Source: Chitinophaga sp. HK235
GTDB taxonomy: Bacteria > Bacteroidota > Bacteroidia > Chitinophagales > Chitinophagaceae
Direction of reading: 5' to 3'
DNA: 64,000 nucleotides
NCBI RefSeq assembly: GCF_018255755.1
Contig: NZ_CP073766.1
Coordinates: 5,392,501 to 5,456,500, forward strand
Every line of letters starts with the position of its first letter. Within the stretch, counting starts at the first letter, position 1. The notes beneath the pieces were generated by a model. It was not told where the DNA came from. It did no database searches and was given only the letters and a program-made list of their open reading frames with translations. The position numbers were made by a program, and so were the translations under genes. Positions 8,727 through 18,915 of the stretch are shown piece after piece.

Positions 8727-11700
8727 TAGCGGTGACTTTTGGCGGTGAGCATATCTTCCAGGATGCTAATCTTTTCCAGATCGGGTCTGGCAGTGAAAAT
8801 ACCCTGGTTGCCATTATTACGGATTCCACGTACAAAGCAGTAGATGATACCACCGAAATGTTTTTGATAGTTAAAACCCGGCAATCTGCTTTCCAGGTAT
8901 TTTTTTACTGCCACGGTATATATCAGGTATTGCAGATGGTAGTTGTTTTCATTCATAGCAGCCGCTAATGCCGATGGGGTATAGTCTTCCACAATGCCAC
9001 CCAGGTAGTTGGATTTCCAGTCGAGGATATAGTACCGGTGGTTATGTTCAAAGAACAGGTCAATTTTCCCGTTCATAATACCTTCCAGCTCATGATTTCT
9101 ATCTTCAGAAAAACGTTTAACCGTTACTGTTAGTTCATCATCCGAAAGAGCGTTGAGCATATTGGCTCTGAAAACGGGCACCGGGAAATCGAATTCCAGT
9201 TCGGCCATCCGTTTGTATTTGCCTACAGAAGCCAACTGGAAGCGGTTTTTACCAATCTGGATATTGGCATGCATCACATGTTGTAAAAGCTGCTGCAGCA
9301 TGGGCAAGTATATTTCTCCTTGTCCGGGAACAAAGCGGGCTACCGCTTCATTGATCCAGTATTCCCACTGACCGTCATCGGCGAAGTTGATGTTTTCGAA
9401 GATGAAGTGCAGTAGGTTCCCTGTTTTAGCACCTTTCCGCAGGGTGTGGAAAATGAAGTTATCGTATTCGCTTTCCTGTTGGGCGGAACGCATACGGGGC
9501 TTCTGTTCGGGTTTGGCGGCCAGCATGGTATAACTCATCTTACGCCAGTTCTCTTCCCGGAGATAAAAGGATACCGGTGTTGGCGTTGTATTCCGGACCG
9601 TTGCCAGCTTGCTTTTGCGGTAACGTTGCTCCGGCTCTGCCGGTAAAGCATCTACTACTTCAATCAGCGAAGGATCGGGAGGATTCAGCAACAAGGCGCT
9701 GGTGAATTTCGCAAAGGAGGATTCAGCAGCCAGCTTGCTGTTATTTTTAAAGAGATAACATTTGTACACAGCTCTGGTGATGGACACATAAATCAGGCGG
9801 CGGTCTTCCTGTACCTGCTGTTTTTGCTGGGCGGCTTTCTGTTCAGGGCTGATACGGGCAGCTTCTGCATTGATATAATCACCGGTGTCCGGGTCTCTGA
9901 AGGCGATAAAAGCAGCATCACTATTCCTGAAATCCAGATATGGCACCAGTACGATCCGGTAGTCCAGCCCTTTACTTTTGTGAATAGTGACGATATTCAC
10001 CGCTTCTTCATCACTTTCCACCCGTTGGGTGTACTCATCACCTTCTACGAGCATGCCGTCTATACCGCGTTTGAGCCAGGAGATCAGGTCGCGCATAGAC
10101 AGGTTTTTTCGGTTCTGCACCTGATGTACCAGTTCTGTCAACTGATAGAGGTTGGTAATGGCCCGTTCTCCGTTTTTGGAATGATCGCTCAGCAGGATGT
10201 TGCGCACGCCGAAGTCGGCAATGAACGTCATGAGCGCTGTATAGGCTCCGTTTTCCTGCCACAGGTTGCGGTAGTTGCCAAAGCGGGTGAGGGCTATCTC
10301 ATCGTCCAGATTGAGAATATCCTGTACACTAAAGCCGGTAAAAGGAGACAACAGCGCCCGGTTGATGGTAGACCTTTCCGGTGTTTCCATCGCTTCCAGG
10401 AGATACAGCACCTCCAGGGCTTCGGCCGTATTTAATACTTTGGTATCATCTATCGTCACCGCCGGAATACCCAGATGGGCCAGCTTTTGCTTGATATCTT
10501 TACCTTCTTTTCCGGTACGTACAAGGATACCAATATCGGAAGGGGTGATCGTCTGGGCTTTATCTTTCACAATCCGGTAGGCCGGATCGAGCAACAGCTG
10601 CGCTACCTGCGCGGCGACTGCACTGGCAATTTCATCTTTGTTTTTACAGTTGTAGATGGTGATGGGCACTTCTTTATCTTCTGCTCTGTATAGAAAGCCT
10701 TTGCTGCTTTCTTCGGGCGCCATCACATCAATATACCGGATGCTGTCTTTTTCGCCGTCAAACTCGAAGGTGTCGAAATCTTCGGTGGGCTTGAAAAAGC
10801 GGTTCATAGCAGCAATCAGGTTCTCTGATGAACGATAGTTATGGTTCATATCATAGAGACGCTGAACGCTGTTGCGGGCATCGAAGTAGGTGAAAATATC
10901 AGCTTTACGCCAGGCGTAGATACTTTGTTTGGGATCACCGATATAAAACAGGATGGTGTTTTCGCCGAAAGCATGACTGAAAATTTCATACTGTTGACGG
11001 TCAGTATCCTGGAACTCATCTACAAACACGGCTTTGTATTTGTTTTGCAGCGATGCTATGAGGCCGGGATTGTCTTTTTGTACCAGTGCCAGATTAAGAT
11101 GACTGATCAGGTCATCATAACTCAGCATATTACTGCGTTCCTTATGAGAGCGCACGCCGGTGATCACTTCCTGTATCGCGAGGCAGTTGAGTTGCCGGCG
11201 CAGCGATTGTTTATGCTGGGTGACGGTTTCGTCGAAAACGTCTATTGTTTCCCATTGCTCCAGGATGTCCGGAAATAATTCGCGGATATAGGCAGATTTT
11301 TTTCTTTCCCGGATGATAGCCGCAAATTCCGCGGGTTTATCAATCAGGGGAAGAATGCCTTTTCTCGCATTGGCATTGGTATTACAGGTGAAAGCCAGGT
11401 CCTCCCTGTTGTTGATGATATGCTGATGCAGGGCCCCTTCTGCTGAAGTTTGCTGCTGCCGGAGGGAGAACAGTTCTTCCAGCCAGCTGCTTTGCTGGGC
11501 AGCGGTAATGCGGTAATCTTCTTTTGCGTTGAAGCCCAGGTATTTTTTCCCGCTGAGATGTTCCTGCAATACCTGCTGGATATCAGTGCGCATGTTTTCG
11601 TACCACAGTGACTGCAGCAGAATAGGTTGCAGCGTGGTAACATGTTTGCGCCAGAACTTATTGAGTTCGCCTTCGATGATGGGGGTGGTATCCGGCACCA

Positions 11701-12142
11701 TTTCGGCGCCAAACAGCTGATCTGTTTCGAAGGCAAATTCATTCAGCGTTTGCTGACAGAAGCTATGGATGGTAAGAACAGATGTTTCATCGAGTAGCAA
11801 TACGGCGTCACGCAGGCGGTGGTTGACTTCCACAGCTCCCCACTGGTCCACGGCATTCAGTACCAGGTTCACGATGGTATCATCGTCAACCGGATTGCCA
11901 AAGCTGACAGTGTAAGCTTTGCGGATAAACAGCCGGATACGGTCTTCCAGTTCGGCCACAGCGGCTTTGGTAAAGGTCACCATCAGGATGTCCTTTACAG
12001 ACAGCTGCTGCTCCAATATCAGCCGCAGCACCAGGATAGCGATGGAATACGTCTTCCCTGTGCCGGCACTGGCTTCTATCAGATTGCTCCCTTCCAGCGG
12101 TACATCGGTTGCTACAAAATGTTGATATCTGTTATCCGTCAT
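8723..12142 (-). CDS. recB: RecBCD helicase-nuclease, RecB subunit
   Basis: A 1139-residue superfamily 1A helicase-nuclease. Walker A is at the N-terminus (LIEASAGTGKTYSIA), followed by TFTKAAVAELEDRIR, motif II in VFVDEFQDTD, QSIYAWRKADIFTY, and motif V/VI in IVTIHKSKGLDYRIV and YVSITRA. The C-terminal RecB nuclease domain shows the catalytic DWKSNYLGG and the following GGIIYCFVRGI. It is the last gene of recD-recC-recB; its ATG lies 3 bases after the recC stop. As RecB it provides the 3'-5' motor and the single nuclease of the complex that processes double-strand ends for recombination and degrades foreign linear DNA. Confidence 0.93.
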   Translation of the reverse strand: MTDNRYQHFVATDVPLEGSNLIEASAGTGKTYSIAILVLRLILEQQLSVKDILMVTFTKAAVAELEDRIRLFIRKAYTVSFGNPVDDDTIVNLVLNAVDQWGAVEVNHRLRDAVLLLDETSVLTIHSFCQQTLNEFAFETDQLFGAEMVPDTTPIIEGELNKFWRKHVTTLQPILLQSLWYENMRTDIQQVLQEHLSGKKYLGFNAKEDYRITAAQQSSWLEELFSLRQQQTSAEGALHQHIINNREDLAFTCNTNANARKGILPLIDKPAEFAAIIRERKKSAYIRELFPDILEQWETIDVFDETVTQHKQSLRRQLNCLAIQEVITGVRSHKERSNMLSYDDLISHLNLALVQKDNPGLIASLQNKYKAVFVDEFQDTDRQQYEIFSHAFGENTILFYIGDPKQSIYAWRKADIFTYFDARNSVQRLYDMNHNYRSSENLIAAMNRFFKPTEDFDTFEFDGEKDSIRYIDVMAPEESSKGFLYRAEDKEVPITIYNCKNKDEIASAVAAQVAQLLLDPAYRIVKDKAQTITPSDIGILVRTGKEGKDIKQKLAHLGIPAVTIDDTKVLNTAEALEVLYLLEAMETPERSTINRALLSPFTGFSVQDILNLDDEIALTRFGNYRNLWQENGAYTALMTFIADFGVRNILLSDHSKNGERAITNLYQLTELVHQVQNRKNLSMRDLISWLKRGIDGMLVEGDEYTQRVESDEEAVNIVTIHKSKGLDYRIVLVPYLDFRNSDAAFIAFRDPDTGDYINAEAARISPEQKAAQQKQQVQEDRRLIYVSITRAVYKCYLFKNNSKLAAESSFAKFTSALLLNPPDPSLIEVVDALPAEPEQRYRKSKLATVRNTTPTPVSFYLREENWRKMSYTMLAAKPEQKPRMRSAQQESEYDNFIFHTLRKGAKTGNLLHFIFENINFADDGQWEYWINEAVARFVPGQGEIYLPMLQQLLQHVMHANIQIGKNRFQLASVGKYKRMAELEFDFPVPVFRANMLNALSDDELTVTVKRFSEDRNHELEGIMNGKIDLFFEHNHRYYILDWKSNYLGGIVEDYTPSALAAAMNENNYHLQYLIYTVAVKKYLESRLPGFNYQKHFGGIIYCFVRGIRNNGNQGIFTARPDLEKISILEDMLTAKSHRY

Positions 12143-12145
12143 TGT

Positions 12146-15100
12146 TTAGTCGTAATAGTCAGGAAAAATTTCGGCCAACGGAACAATCAGCAGTTCACAA
12201 GCACGCTTGTAAGCTGCCAGCACATGCTCTTCTTCGAAAAATCCTTTTTCATATTCCTGCATGATATAATTATCATTACATGGGTATTGATAATTATTCA
12301 GTTTGTTTTCTACCAGCTTGGCGAATTTATCAACGTCCAGCTCTTTCAGATCGGCGGGCTTGCTGCCAAAGTCAGGATAGAAGGGGAAGATCCGGTTAAA
12401 GCCGGATTTATAAATGGTCAGCAGTTCACGTAAACGGCTATACGCCAATTCCTTTGACAGGCGTGCAGCGGTAAATACAGCCTCTTTCCTGGCTCCGGAG
12501 ATAAACTGCATTCCTTTGACAGCCCCGGAGGCAATACCAGCCAGATAACGGACATAAGCTTCCACCAGATACTTGGTTTCACTTTTGGACCAGGAAATCT
12601 GTAACAGCTGATCATGGTAGATGCTGTTGATATGACCTTTCAGGAGTGTGCCGTCTATTGTTGTTTCAAAGGAAGCTCTTTGTTCGGTGGTGCCCTGTGT
12701 ACAGGCTTCGTACAGCGTACGCACAGGATGTACCCCCTCCTCTACCTGTTGTATGGCCACAAAGGCCATATTGCTCAACGGTAGCTGCCCTTTTTTAACA
12801 AGCGTCTTCTGCAGGATGCGGGTATCCCCTTCCCCTACCGGCAACAGCTGATTTTTAATACTCCATTTCTGCAGGTTGTTCAGGCTGAAAAGCTCTGTTT
12901 CACTCAGCAGAATCTGTTCATCGTTATAATAGATGCCCAGCACTTTGTTGTAATAAGCCTTGAATGGATTTTTGAAGAAGCTGACCAGCTCTTCCAGGCT
13001 TACTTCATCGAAGGTGAGCGGATCGACTTTTTTCTGTGGGTTGATGACTTCTTTTGCGGAAACCGTATAGGCGTTGAGGTAACTATACAGGCGGTCATCG
13101 CCCATGCTGTATTTGCGGCTGAAGCCCTGCAACGGCTGCTGCGTAATCAGCAGCTCCCGTACTTTCTCCGCTCCGTCTTCAACACCGGAAACGATGTAAT
13201 CCACCAGTTCATCTACTAGGGCCGATGGTGGCAAAAGACTGTTGTCTTTGGCATTACGGCCGGCATAGCTGATGTATAAATATTGCTGGGCAGACAGCAC
13301 CGTTTCCAGGAAAAGATGTTTATCGTTTTCCTTTACATTACGATCGCCGCGCTGCCATTGCTTTTCCATGAGATTGAAGCTGGACTTGATCTCCCGGCGG
13401 GGGAACTTGTCGAAGTTGAGACCCATGAGTGCTACCACCTTAAATGGAATACTACGCATAGGGATCAACGAACAGAAGGTAATACCTCCGTTGACGAAGA
13501 GGCCGGCCCTGGTGGTGCCGGTGAGAGCCTGCAACAGGCTGTGGCTGAATACTTCGAAGGCCACCGGTTGCTGCATATATTCATTCAGGGCGTTGTAATC
13601 TGTCAACTGTTTGATGAGGGTGTTGTGGTCTTCATCTACTTCTTCCTGTTGTTCAAACACCAGGTTGTGCACGATCTGTTCTGCATACTTCACCCAGTCG
13701 GAGATGGTACGCAGTTTCCGCCGATCTTCGATAGAGGCCATCAGCACTTCTGCGAAATGGCAGAACCGGATTGTTTCATGGGCATCGCTGCCTTCCTGCA
13801 TGTCCAGCGGGAAAAAGCTATCATCACCATAACCATATTCTTCTTCCCCACTCATACAAATACCATACATGATACGCTGTATCCCATAGCGCCAGCTTAC
13901 GAAGTGGGTTTCCTCCATTTTGCTGCCTTCTATGCCAAAGCGGATATTGGCCGCTTCTACCACATTCCTGATGCGTACAGGATCGTTTAGTCCAAAACGG
14001 TTACGGATATATGAAAAATCCAGCAGCTGCATCACTGTTTCGGCAGTGAAGTTTTCTTCGTTGATGGTCAGCAGCGCATACAGCGCGTTGAAGAGGTTGT
14101 CGTTATCGGTATAACTTTCATCCGCGATGGTATAGCGGAATTTATGCGGTGCGTTGTTGAACACCGCTTTGATATAAGGTGCATAAGCATCGATATCACT
14201 CACCATCACTACAATGTCTCGGGGGGAGAGGGATTCCTGCCGCTGGTCTACCAGGTGTACGAGGTAGTTGTACAGCACTTCTACTTCCCGGGCGATGGTA
14301 TAGCAGGAGTTGATCGTGACAGTGCCGTCCTGCACATCTTCCAGGGTAAGCGGGTGCCTGTTGGTAGTGGCGGCAGAGAAGATATCGTGCTGGATCTTAT
14401 GCAGCAGTGTATCGGCGATCGGCTCTTCGATGCCTATTTCTTCGTAGGCGTTGATAAAAGCCTCGTATTGAAAAAACAGCCCGAAGGTGTTCTGTATCAC
14501 GCGGCCCCAGCCGGTGAGCAGTGGATTGCCGACGTTCATCGGATCAGTGGATTTTTGTTCTTCCAATCCTTTCAGCCGCCAGCGTGCCAGTTGTTTTTCG
14601 CTTTTGTCATCAAACCAATACACCACGGGTGCTGGGTTGATGATATGAAAATGAATGTCTATGTAAGAAGATAGTTCGTGTAAGATCTTTACGTGATAAG
14701 CCGTGATGATAGAGAGGCCAAAGAGATGCACAGCCGGCATCTTGTTGGATAACCCCGCGTGTGGCCCTTTGTAGAAAAGGGTTTCGAGGATATAATTGCC
14801 CACCAGGGTTTTATCGGGTAAAGCGTTGCCAGAGAGGGCTTTTACTTTGGCCCATAACCAGGCTTGCCAGTCGTCATCCTTGAGCAGGGCCGGATTGGCC
14901 TGGCTCCACTCCCGGATCATCTCCGGACGGTATACCTGGTACTGGTCGAGTAAGTCGGCTACTTTTTCGGCCAGTCCCATACGTTTTAATTCACTCTCTC
15001 CTTCTCCTTCGTTAAAGTAGGCGGCTACTTCGGGATATTTCTCCGCAAACTCGGGTTCTCCCAGGAGCTTAAACAGCAGCCAGCTGAGGTTTTGCGGAGA

Positions 15101-15352
15101 GAGTACCTGTGTAAAAGGGCCTCCCAGCAAAAGGTAAAGATGAAAGAGCAGGTCGTTGGGTTTCATAAACCGGCAGTTGGCCGCAATGCCCATTTTATAG
15201 GCCAGTTGCAGCTTTAACCAGTTGTTCATCCCCTCCGTCTGAGTGATGATATAATGAGGTTGAAACACACCATTGCCCGCCGCCTTCAGATCGTCTGAAA
15301 GGCTGGCAGCGAGACTGTTGAGTGAATTTGAAACCTTTAGATATATAGCCAT
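12146..15352 (-). CDS. recC: RecBCD complex, RecC subunit
   Basis: A 1068-residue protein with the RecC N-terminal pattern (LKVSNSLNSLAASLSDDL, then HYIITQTEGMNNWLKLQLA) and a helicase-like but motor-dead body, including RVIQNTFGLFFQYEAFI and SPRDIVVMVSDIDAYAPYI. The Walker A Lys of active SF1 helicases is not found, as expected for RecC, whose role is to hold the complex and, in E. coli, scan for Chi. Length matches E. coli RecC (1122). The ATG follows the recD stop by 2 bases and the stop is 3 bases before recB, indicating tight translational coupling. Confidence 0.92.
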   Translation of the reverse strand: MAIYLKVSNSLNSLAASLSDDLKAAGNGVFQPHYIITQTEGMNNWLKLQLAYKMGIAANCRFMKPNDLLFHLYLLLGGPFTQVLSPQNLSWLLFKLLGEPEFAEKYPEVAAYFNEGEGESELKRMGLAEKVADLLDQYQVYRPEMIREWSQANPALLKDDDWQAWLWAKVKALSGNALPDKTLVGNYILETLFYKGPHAGLSNKMPAVHLFGLSIITAYHVKILHELSSYIDIHFHIINPAPVVYWFDDKSEKQLARWRLKGLEEQKSTDPMNVGNPLLTGWGRVIQNTFGLFFQYEAFINAYEEIGIEEPIADTLLHKIQHDIFSAATTNRHPLTLEDVQDGTVTINSCYTIAREVEVLYNYLVHLVDQRQESLSPRDIVVMVSDIDAYAPYIKAVFNNAPHKFRYTIADESYTDNDNLFNALYALLTINEENFTAETVMQLLDFSYIRNRFGLNDPVRIRNVVEAANIRFGIEGSKMEETHFVSWRYGIQRIMYGICMSGEEEYGYGDDSFFPLDMQEGSDAHETIRFCHFAEVLMASIEDRRKLRTISDWVKYAEQIVHNLVFEQQEEVDEDHNTLIKQLTDYNALNEYMQQPVAFEVFSHSLLQALTGTTRAGLFVNGGITFCSLIPMRSIPFKVVALMGLNFDKFPRREIKSSFNLMEKQWQRGDRNVKENDKHLFLETVLSAQQYLYISYAGRNAKDNSLLPPSALVDELVDYIVSGVEDGAEKVRELLITQQPLQGFSRKYSMGDDRLYSYLNAYTVSAKEVINPQKKVDPLTFDEVSLEELVSFFKNPFKAYYNKVLGIYYNDEQILLSETELFSLNNLQKWSIKNQLLPVGEGDTRILQKTLVKKGQLPLSNMAFVAIQQVEEGVHPVRTLYEACTQGTTEQRASFETTIDGTLLKGHINSIYHDQLLQISWSKSETKYLVEAYVRYLAGIASGAVKGMQFISGARKEAVFTAARLSKELAYSRLRELLTIYKSGFNRIFPFYPDFGSKPADLKELDVDKFAKLVENKLNNYQYPCNDNYIMQEYEKGFFEEEHVLAAYKRACELLIVPLAEIFPDYYD

Positions 15353-15354
15353 TG

Positions 15355-17184
15355 TTAATTTCCTGTTTGGTCATTGCCAGCCTGGGCAATGAATCTGGCC
15401 GCAATGCCGGAAGCCCTGGCCACAAAACGTTCTGCAGCTGCCAGGATTACTTCTGCGGAGCCTTGCACATATACTTTGTTACGGGCGCGGCTGACAGCGG
15501 TATACAACAGCTCCCGCGTCAGGATGGGTACATCTGCTGCGTCCGGCAATATCACCAGCACCTTCCCGAACTCGGAGCCCTGGCTTTTGTGGATGGTCAT
15601 GGCGAAAGCTGTTTCCGCCAGTGTCAGATAACCGGGCAGTACACCTTTCAACTCTCCGTTGCTGTCTTCAAACCAGGCCATCAGCACCCCGTTTTCATCG
15701 GGCCGGATAATGCCGGTGTCCCCGTTGAACAGCCCGTGCTCATAATAGTTACGGGTAAGGATGATGGGCCGGTTTTCGTAGAATTCAGCATTGACCCTGA
15801 TTTTGCCGTTATCATGCAGGTATCTTTCGATATCCCGGTTGATGGCGTAGAGGCCTTGAGCACCTTCACGGATGGCCACGAGTACACGCTGATCGTTGAG
15901 TTTGCGAAGGGCGGTGCGGGTATCCGTTTCGTTGATAAAAGATTCATATCCGGCGATAAAATCTTCAAACAGTGCTGCCGAATTAGTCTGATCGATCACT
16001 ACCTGACTGTCGGCACCGGCCGGAAAGAAGCTCCGGATGGCCGGCTGATTGTTTTGTATGACCGCTTTACTGAATTTACCGATACCGGTATGGCCGGTGA
16101 AACGGTGACTGCGCCGCAGCTCCACGAGGTGTTGGAACAGCGGGTGTGTGGAATGTTGTTCTTCCTGTGCTGATGAAATTTTACGGCTGTCGTCGGTAAT
16201 GAACCCGTTGATGAGCTGTAATCTTTCTCCGGAGAATGTATTTAGTTTCTCCTGCGCCTGGCAGAGGTCGCCGAAAAGGCTTCCTGCTTCTACAGAGGCC
16301 AGCTGGTCTTTATCTCCGAGCAGTATCAGGCGTGTCTGCGGATGAATGGCATCCAGCAGTTTGGCGAACAGGGCCACGTCTATCATGGAACACTCATCGA
16401 TGATGACTACATCATAGGTGAGCGGATTTTTTTTGTTGTACCGGAAGTACGGACTGTTTTTGATGGATTTGAGCAGCCGGTGTATAGTGGAAGGGCTCAG
16501 TTCCTGGAATCGGGCCGCGATGTCGGGGCTTACCGGGATGGTGGTGTTACGCAGACTTTCAGCCATCCTGGCGGCGGCTTTACCGGTAGGTGCAGCCAAG
16601 GCTACTTTCAGGGCGGGATCGGTGGCATACAGGATGGCCAGCAATTTGGCCACAGTAGTGGTTTTACCGGTACCGGGCCCGCCGGTGATGATGGTGAAGT
16701 TGTTGAGTACTCCGGTGATGGCTGCAGCCAGCTGCCAGTCGGCCGGATCGTCGCCTTCGCGAAGCTGACCGGTGGTGGCAAACAATTGCTTTACCAGTTC
16801 CTGCTGTTGTCTGAGGAGGGCAATCCTATCGGACTGCAGTGCTTTTTCTGCAGTAAAAAAATCGTTGATATGTTGCAGGAAGTTGGTTTCGTAGCGGTAG
16901 TACCGTTGCAGGTACAGTCTGTTTTGAAACAGTACAAAAGGCTGGGAATCGTTTCCGTCTTTACCTACCAGCGGGATGGCTGCCAGTGGGGCAGCACCGT
17001 TTTCCGCGATCTGATAGAAACCGGGAAGGTTGTCCTGTTCTTCACTGATACTGTCGAGGTCCAGGCAGATATGCCCTTCACTGAGTTTTTTAGACAGCAG
17101 GTAAGCATACGGCTTCAGGACCGGTACTTCGAAGTACTCGGCAAACTGCTGGTGAACATCATTGAGGGTAGTTATATTCCGCAT
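15355..17184 (-). CDS. recD: RecBCD complex, RecD subunit (5'-3' helicase)
   Basis: A 609-residue SF1B helicase. Walker A is ITGGPGTGKTTTVAKLL at about residue 160, Walker B VVIIDECSMIDVALF, and the C-terminal motifs AFAMTIHKSQGSEFGKV and ELLYTAVSRARNKVYVQG close the motor. Length matches RecD1 (E. coli 608), not the longer RecD2. It is the first gene of the recD-recC-recB unit, an order differing from the E. coli recC-ptrA-recB-recD arrangement; no ptrA is present. A short region of about 100 bases upstream, toward the YwbE-family gene, would hold the operon promoter. Confidence 0.93.
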   Translation of the reverse strand: MRNITTLNDVHQQFAEYFEVPVLKPYAYLLSKKLSEGHICLDLDSISEEQDNLPGFYQIAENGAAPLAAIPLVGKDGNDSQPFVLFQNRLYLQRYYRYETNFLQHINDFFTAEKALQSDRIALLRQQQELVKQLFATTGQLREGDDPADWQLAAAITGVLNNFTIITGGPGTGKTTTVAKLLAILYATDPALKVALAAPTGKAAARMAESLRNTTIPVSPDIAARFQELSPSTIHRLLKSIKNSPYFRYNKKNPLTYDVVIIDECSMIDVALFAKLLDAIHPQTRLILLGDKDQLASVEAGSLFGDLCQAQEKLNTFSGERLQLINGFITDDSRKISSAQEEQHSTHPLFQHLVELRRSHRFTGHTGIGKFSKAVIQNNQPAIRSFFPAGADSQVVIDQTNSAALFEDFIAGYESFINETDTRTALRKLNDQRVLVAIREGAQGLYAINRDIERYLHDNGKIRVNAEFYENRPIILTRNYYEHGLFNGDTGIIRPDENGVLMAWFEDSNGELKGVLPGYLTLAETAFAMTIHKSQGSEFGKVLVILPDAADVPILTRELLYTAVSRARNKVYVQGSAEVILAAAERFVARASGIAARFIAQAGNDQTGN

Positions 17185-17282
17185 GTAATCTGCACTCTTG
17201 AAACGTCGTCAAAGTACGACTTTTCTGCGTGATGGTGATGGCATCATCACCTTAGAATTGATGTTTATATGTAGTGAAAATG

Positions 17283-17489
17283 TCAGTCTTCTTCTGTGAC
17301 ATTGATTTCGTCTACTCTGCCTACCTGTCCGTCTTCCAGCCTTACTTTGATGCCGCGGGAATGGTAGGGTGCCGAGGTGAGGATATCCTGTACAATACCA
17401 TAGGTACGCTTGCCGGTACGCTGGTCTTTTTTGAGAATGATCGCTACTTCCAGGCCTGGGTATATATCGTTTCGGTTACGTCCGTGCAT
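17283..17489 (-). CDS. YwbE-family small protein
   Basis: A 68-residue protein from the ATG at 17489; a TTG three codons upstream is less likely. It reads HGRNRNDIYPGLEVAIILKK..., then DQRTGKRTYGIVQDILT and GIKVRLEDGQVGRVDEI, which is the pattern of the YwbE/DUF2196 family (about 65 residues in Bacillus). The family's biochemical role is not known; the fold resembles small beta-barrels. It lies between the recD start and the slipin terminator and is probably an independent unit. Confidence 0.85.
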   Translation of the reverse strand: MHGRNRNDIYPGLEVAIILKKDQRTGKRTYGIVQDILTSAPYHSRGIKVRLEDGQVGRVDEINVTEED

Positions 17490-17499
17490 AGTGTGCAAA

Positions 17500-17537
17500 A
17501 ATTAGAAAAGAGTCAACCGCGAAGTTAACTCTTTTCT
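17500..17537 (-). terminator. Rho-independent terminator after slipin
   Basis: On the minus strand AGAAAAGAGTTAAC and GTTGACTCTTTTCT pair over 14 bp (one G-U) around a short TTCG-containing loop, followed by AATTTTTG. It lies 8 bases after the slipin stop and just before the YwbE-family start. Confidence 0.8.
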
Positions 17538-17544
17538 GAAGAAA

Positions 17545-18639
17545 CTATTTGCTGATGAAGATCTGCCGGAGCTGATCAATCAGCACACCGTTGCCGGAAA
17601 CGCTGATGTTGTTGATCTTCTCTGCTATTTTCTCCACATATTCCATTTCTTTCAGCTTAAACAGCATGGGATTATCTTCCATCAGTTTGGCTGTATTGAG
17701 CAGGCTTCTGGTGCTGGCGGTTTCTTCCCTTCTCATGATGATGTTGGCCTGCGCTTTTTTCTCCGCTACCAGCACCTGGTTCATGATGTCTTTTACATCG
17801 CCGGGAAGGATGATATCCCTGATACCGAAGGAGGTAACGGCAGTACCGAGGTCTTCCGCGCCTTTGCTCACTGCATCCAGAATGAATCCGGACAGGGTAT
17901 CTTTTTTCTCCAGCAATTCATCGAAGCCAAGGCCGGCGATGTATTCCCGCAGTGCCAGCTGAAACAGGACGTACAGTTGTTTTTCGTAGTCTTTGTTTTC
18001 CAGTACTGCTTTTTCGATATCATTCACCTTGTACTGCGCCCAGGCGTTGATCCGCAGTGCAGCCTTGTCTTTGGTCAGGATTTCCTGTCCGTTGATCTCC
18101 AGCTGCCGCTGTCTGATATCTACCTTGCTGACCGTAATGGAGATATCATTTTTCCACCAGTAATACACACCCTGAGACAGTATCATCTCGTATTTACCAT
18201 CGATCAGAAGCACGGCCTTTTCGTAGTTTTCCACGGTGATGGTCCTTACGTAAGGCTGCACCAGTTTGTGGTTCAGGGTGGCCCTGTCTATTTTTTCGGT
18301 GATGTTTATTTTGCTGGTATCTGCTTTCACGAATTTGTATTCGATCACACTTTTCCAGAAAGTATATCTTCCGGTTGTCAGTACTTGTTTCAGCAAACCA
18401 TTCTGATACATCAGCACGATTTCTGTTTCTTTTACCTCGATGACCTGCAGGGAATCCGCCAGGGACTTATCCTGCAGGAGGATGTTGAGTTCTACCGGTG
18501 CGTTGAAAGGCTGATTGATGTTATACACTTCTACCTGTTCACTGAAGAGCCAGTAGTTTCCTTCGGTAAGCATGCGCTGGTATACGCCTCTTTTGAAGAC
18601 GAGCCCGATTTCGTACGCATTGATGATTACTCTTTTCAT
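17545..18639 (-). CDS. Slipin-family SPFH/band 7 protein
   Basis: A 364-residue protein beginning MKRVIINAYEIGLVFKRGVY. The first ~140 residues are a beta-rich pre-domain; an SPFH/band 7 domain follows (TITVENYEKAVLLIDGKYEM, YYWWKNDISITVSKVDIRQRQ, EILTKDKAALRINAWAQYKV). After that comes a charged helical stretch (VAEKKAQANIIMRREETASTRSLLNTAKLMEDNP) like the oligomerising coiled coil of slipins. No strong transmembrane helix is seen, unlike classical stomatins. This cytoplasmic slipin type is, from memory, found in bacterial operons with RtcB RNA ligase and TROVE proteins; none of those is in the window. What is here instead is a tRNA-like array directly upstream on the same strand. Confidence 0.85.
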   Translation of the reverse strand: MKRVIINAYEIGLVFKRGVYQRMLTEGNYWLFSEQVEVYNINQPFNAPVELNILLQDKSLADSLQVIEVKETEIVLMYQNGLLKQVLTTGRYTFWKSVIEYKFVKADTSKINITEKIDRATLNHKLVQPYVRTITVENYEKAVLLIDGKYEMILSQGVYYWWKNDISITVSKVDIRQRQLEINGQEILTKDKAALRINAWAQYKVNDIEKAVLENKDYEKQLYVLFQLALREYIAGLGFDELLEKKDTLSGFILDAVSKGAEDLGTAVTSFGIRDIILPGDVKDIMNQVLVAEKKAQANIIMRREETASTRSLLNTAKLMEDNPMLFKLKEMEYVEKIAEKINNISVSGNGVLIDQLRQIFISK

Positions 18640-18915
18640 TTTTTGTTTTTTTAGGGGGATGAAAAATTAAAGCCAGCGCTACTGTCCATCCCGTTTTCAC
18701 GGAAACAGCCTTCAGTTCGTGTATGCGTCTCTGTTAGTGGCGGAAGGAGACTATTGGACACGATTTCAAAAACATTTACAGCTGTTTGCTGGTGTAGACC
18801 GGATTGGTTGACCACGCCCTTTTGACGTAGTAATAGGGACATATAACCCTGGCTTCTGGTGCGCTTTTTTGAGAAGGAGCGCGCTTCTGCCTGACCACAC
18901 AGACTTATCCTTTCC
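18640..18915 (-). other. Unresolved stretch between slipin and the tRNA-like units
   Basis: No convincing protein-coding frame. Read on the minus strand there are further hairpins and weak tRNA-like motifs: GCGCT pairing with AGCGC around a pyrimidine/A-rich loop near 18861-18883, and AGGG/CCCT around 18836-18851. A stem AAACA/TGTTT around a loop containing CTGTAAA, the anticodon-loop sequence of tRNA-Tyr, lies near 18771-18789. None folds into a full cloverleaf. It may be the most decayed part of the array or the slipin 5' untranslated region. Confidence 0.35.
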
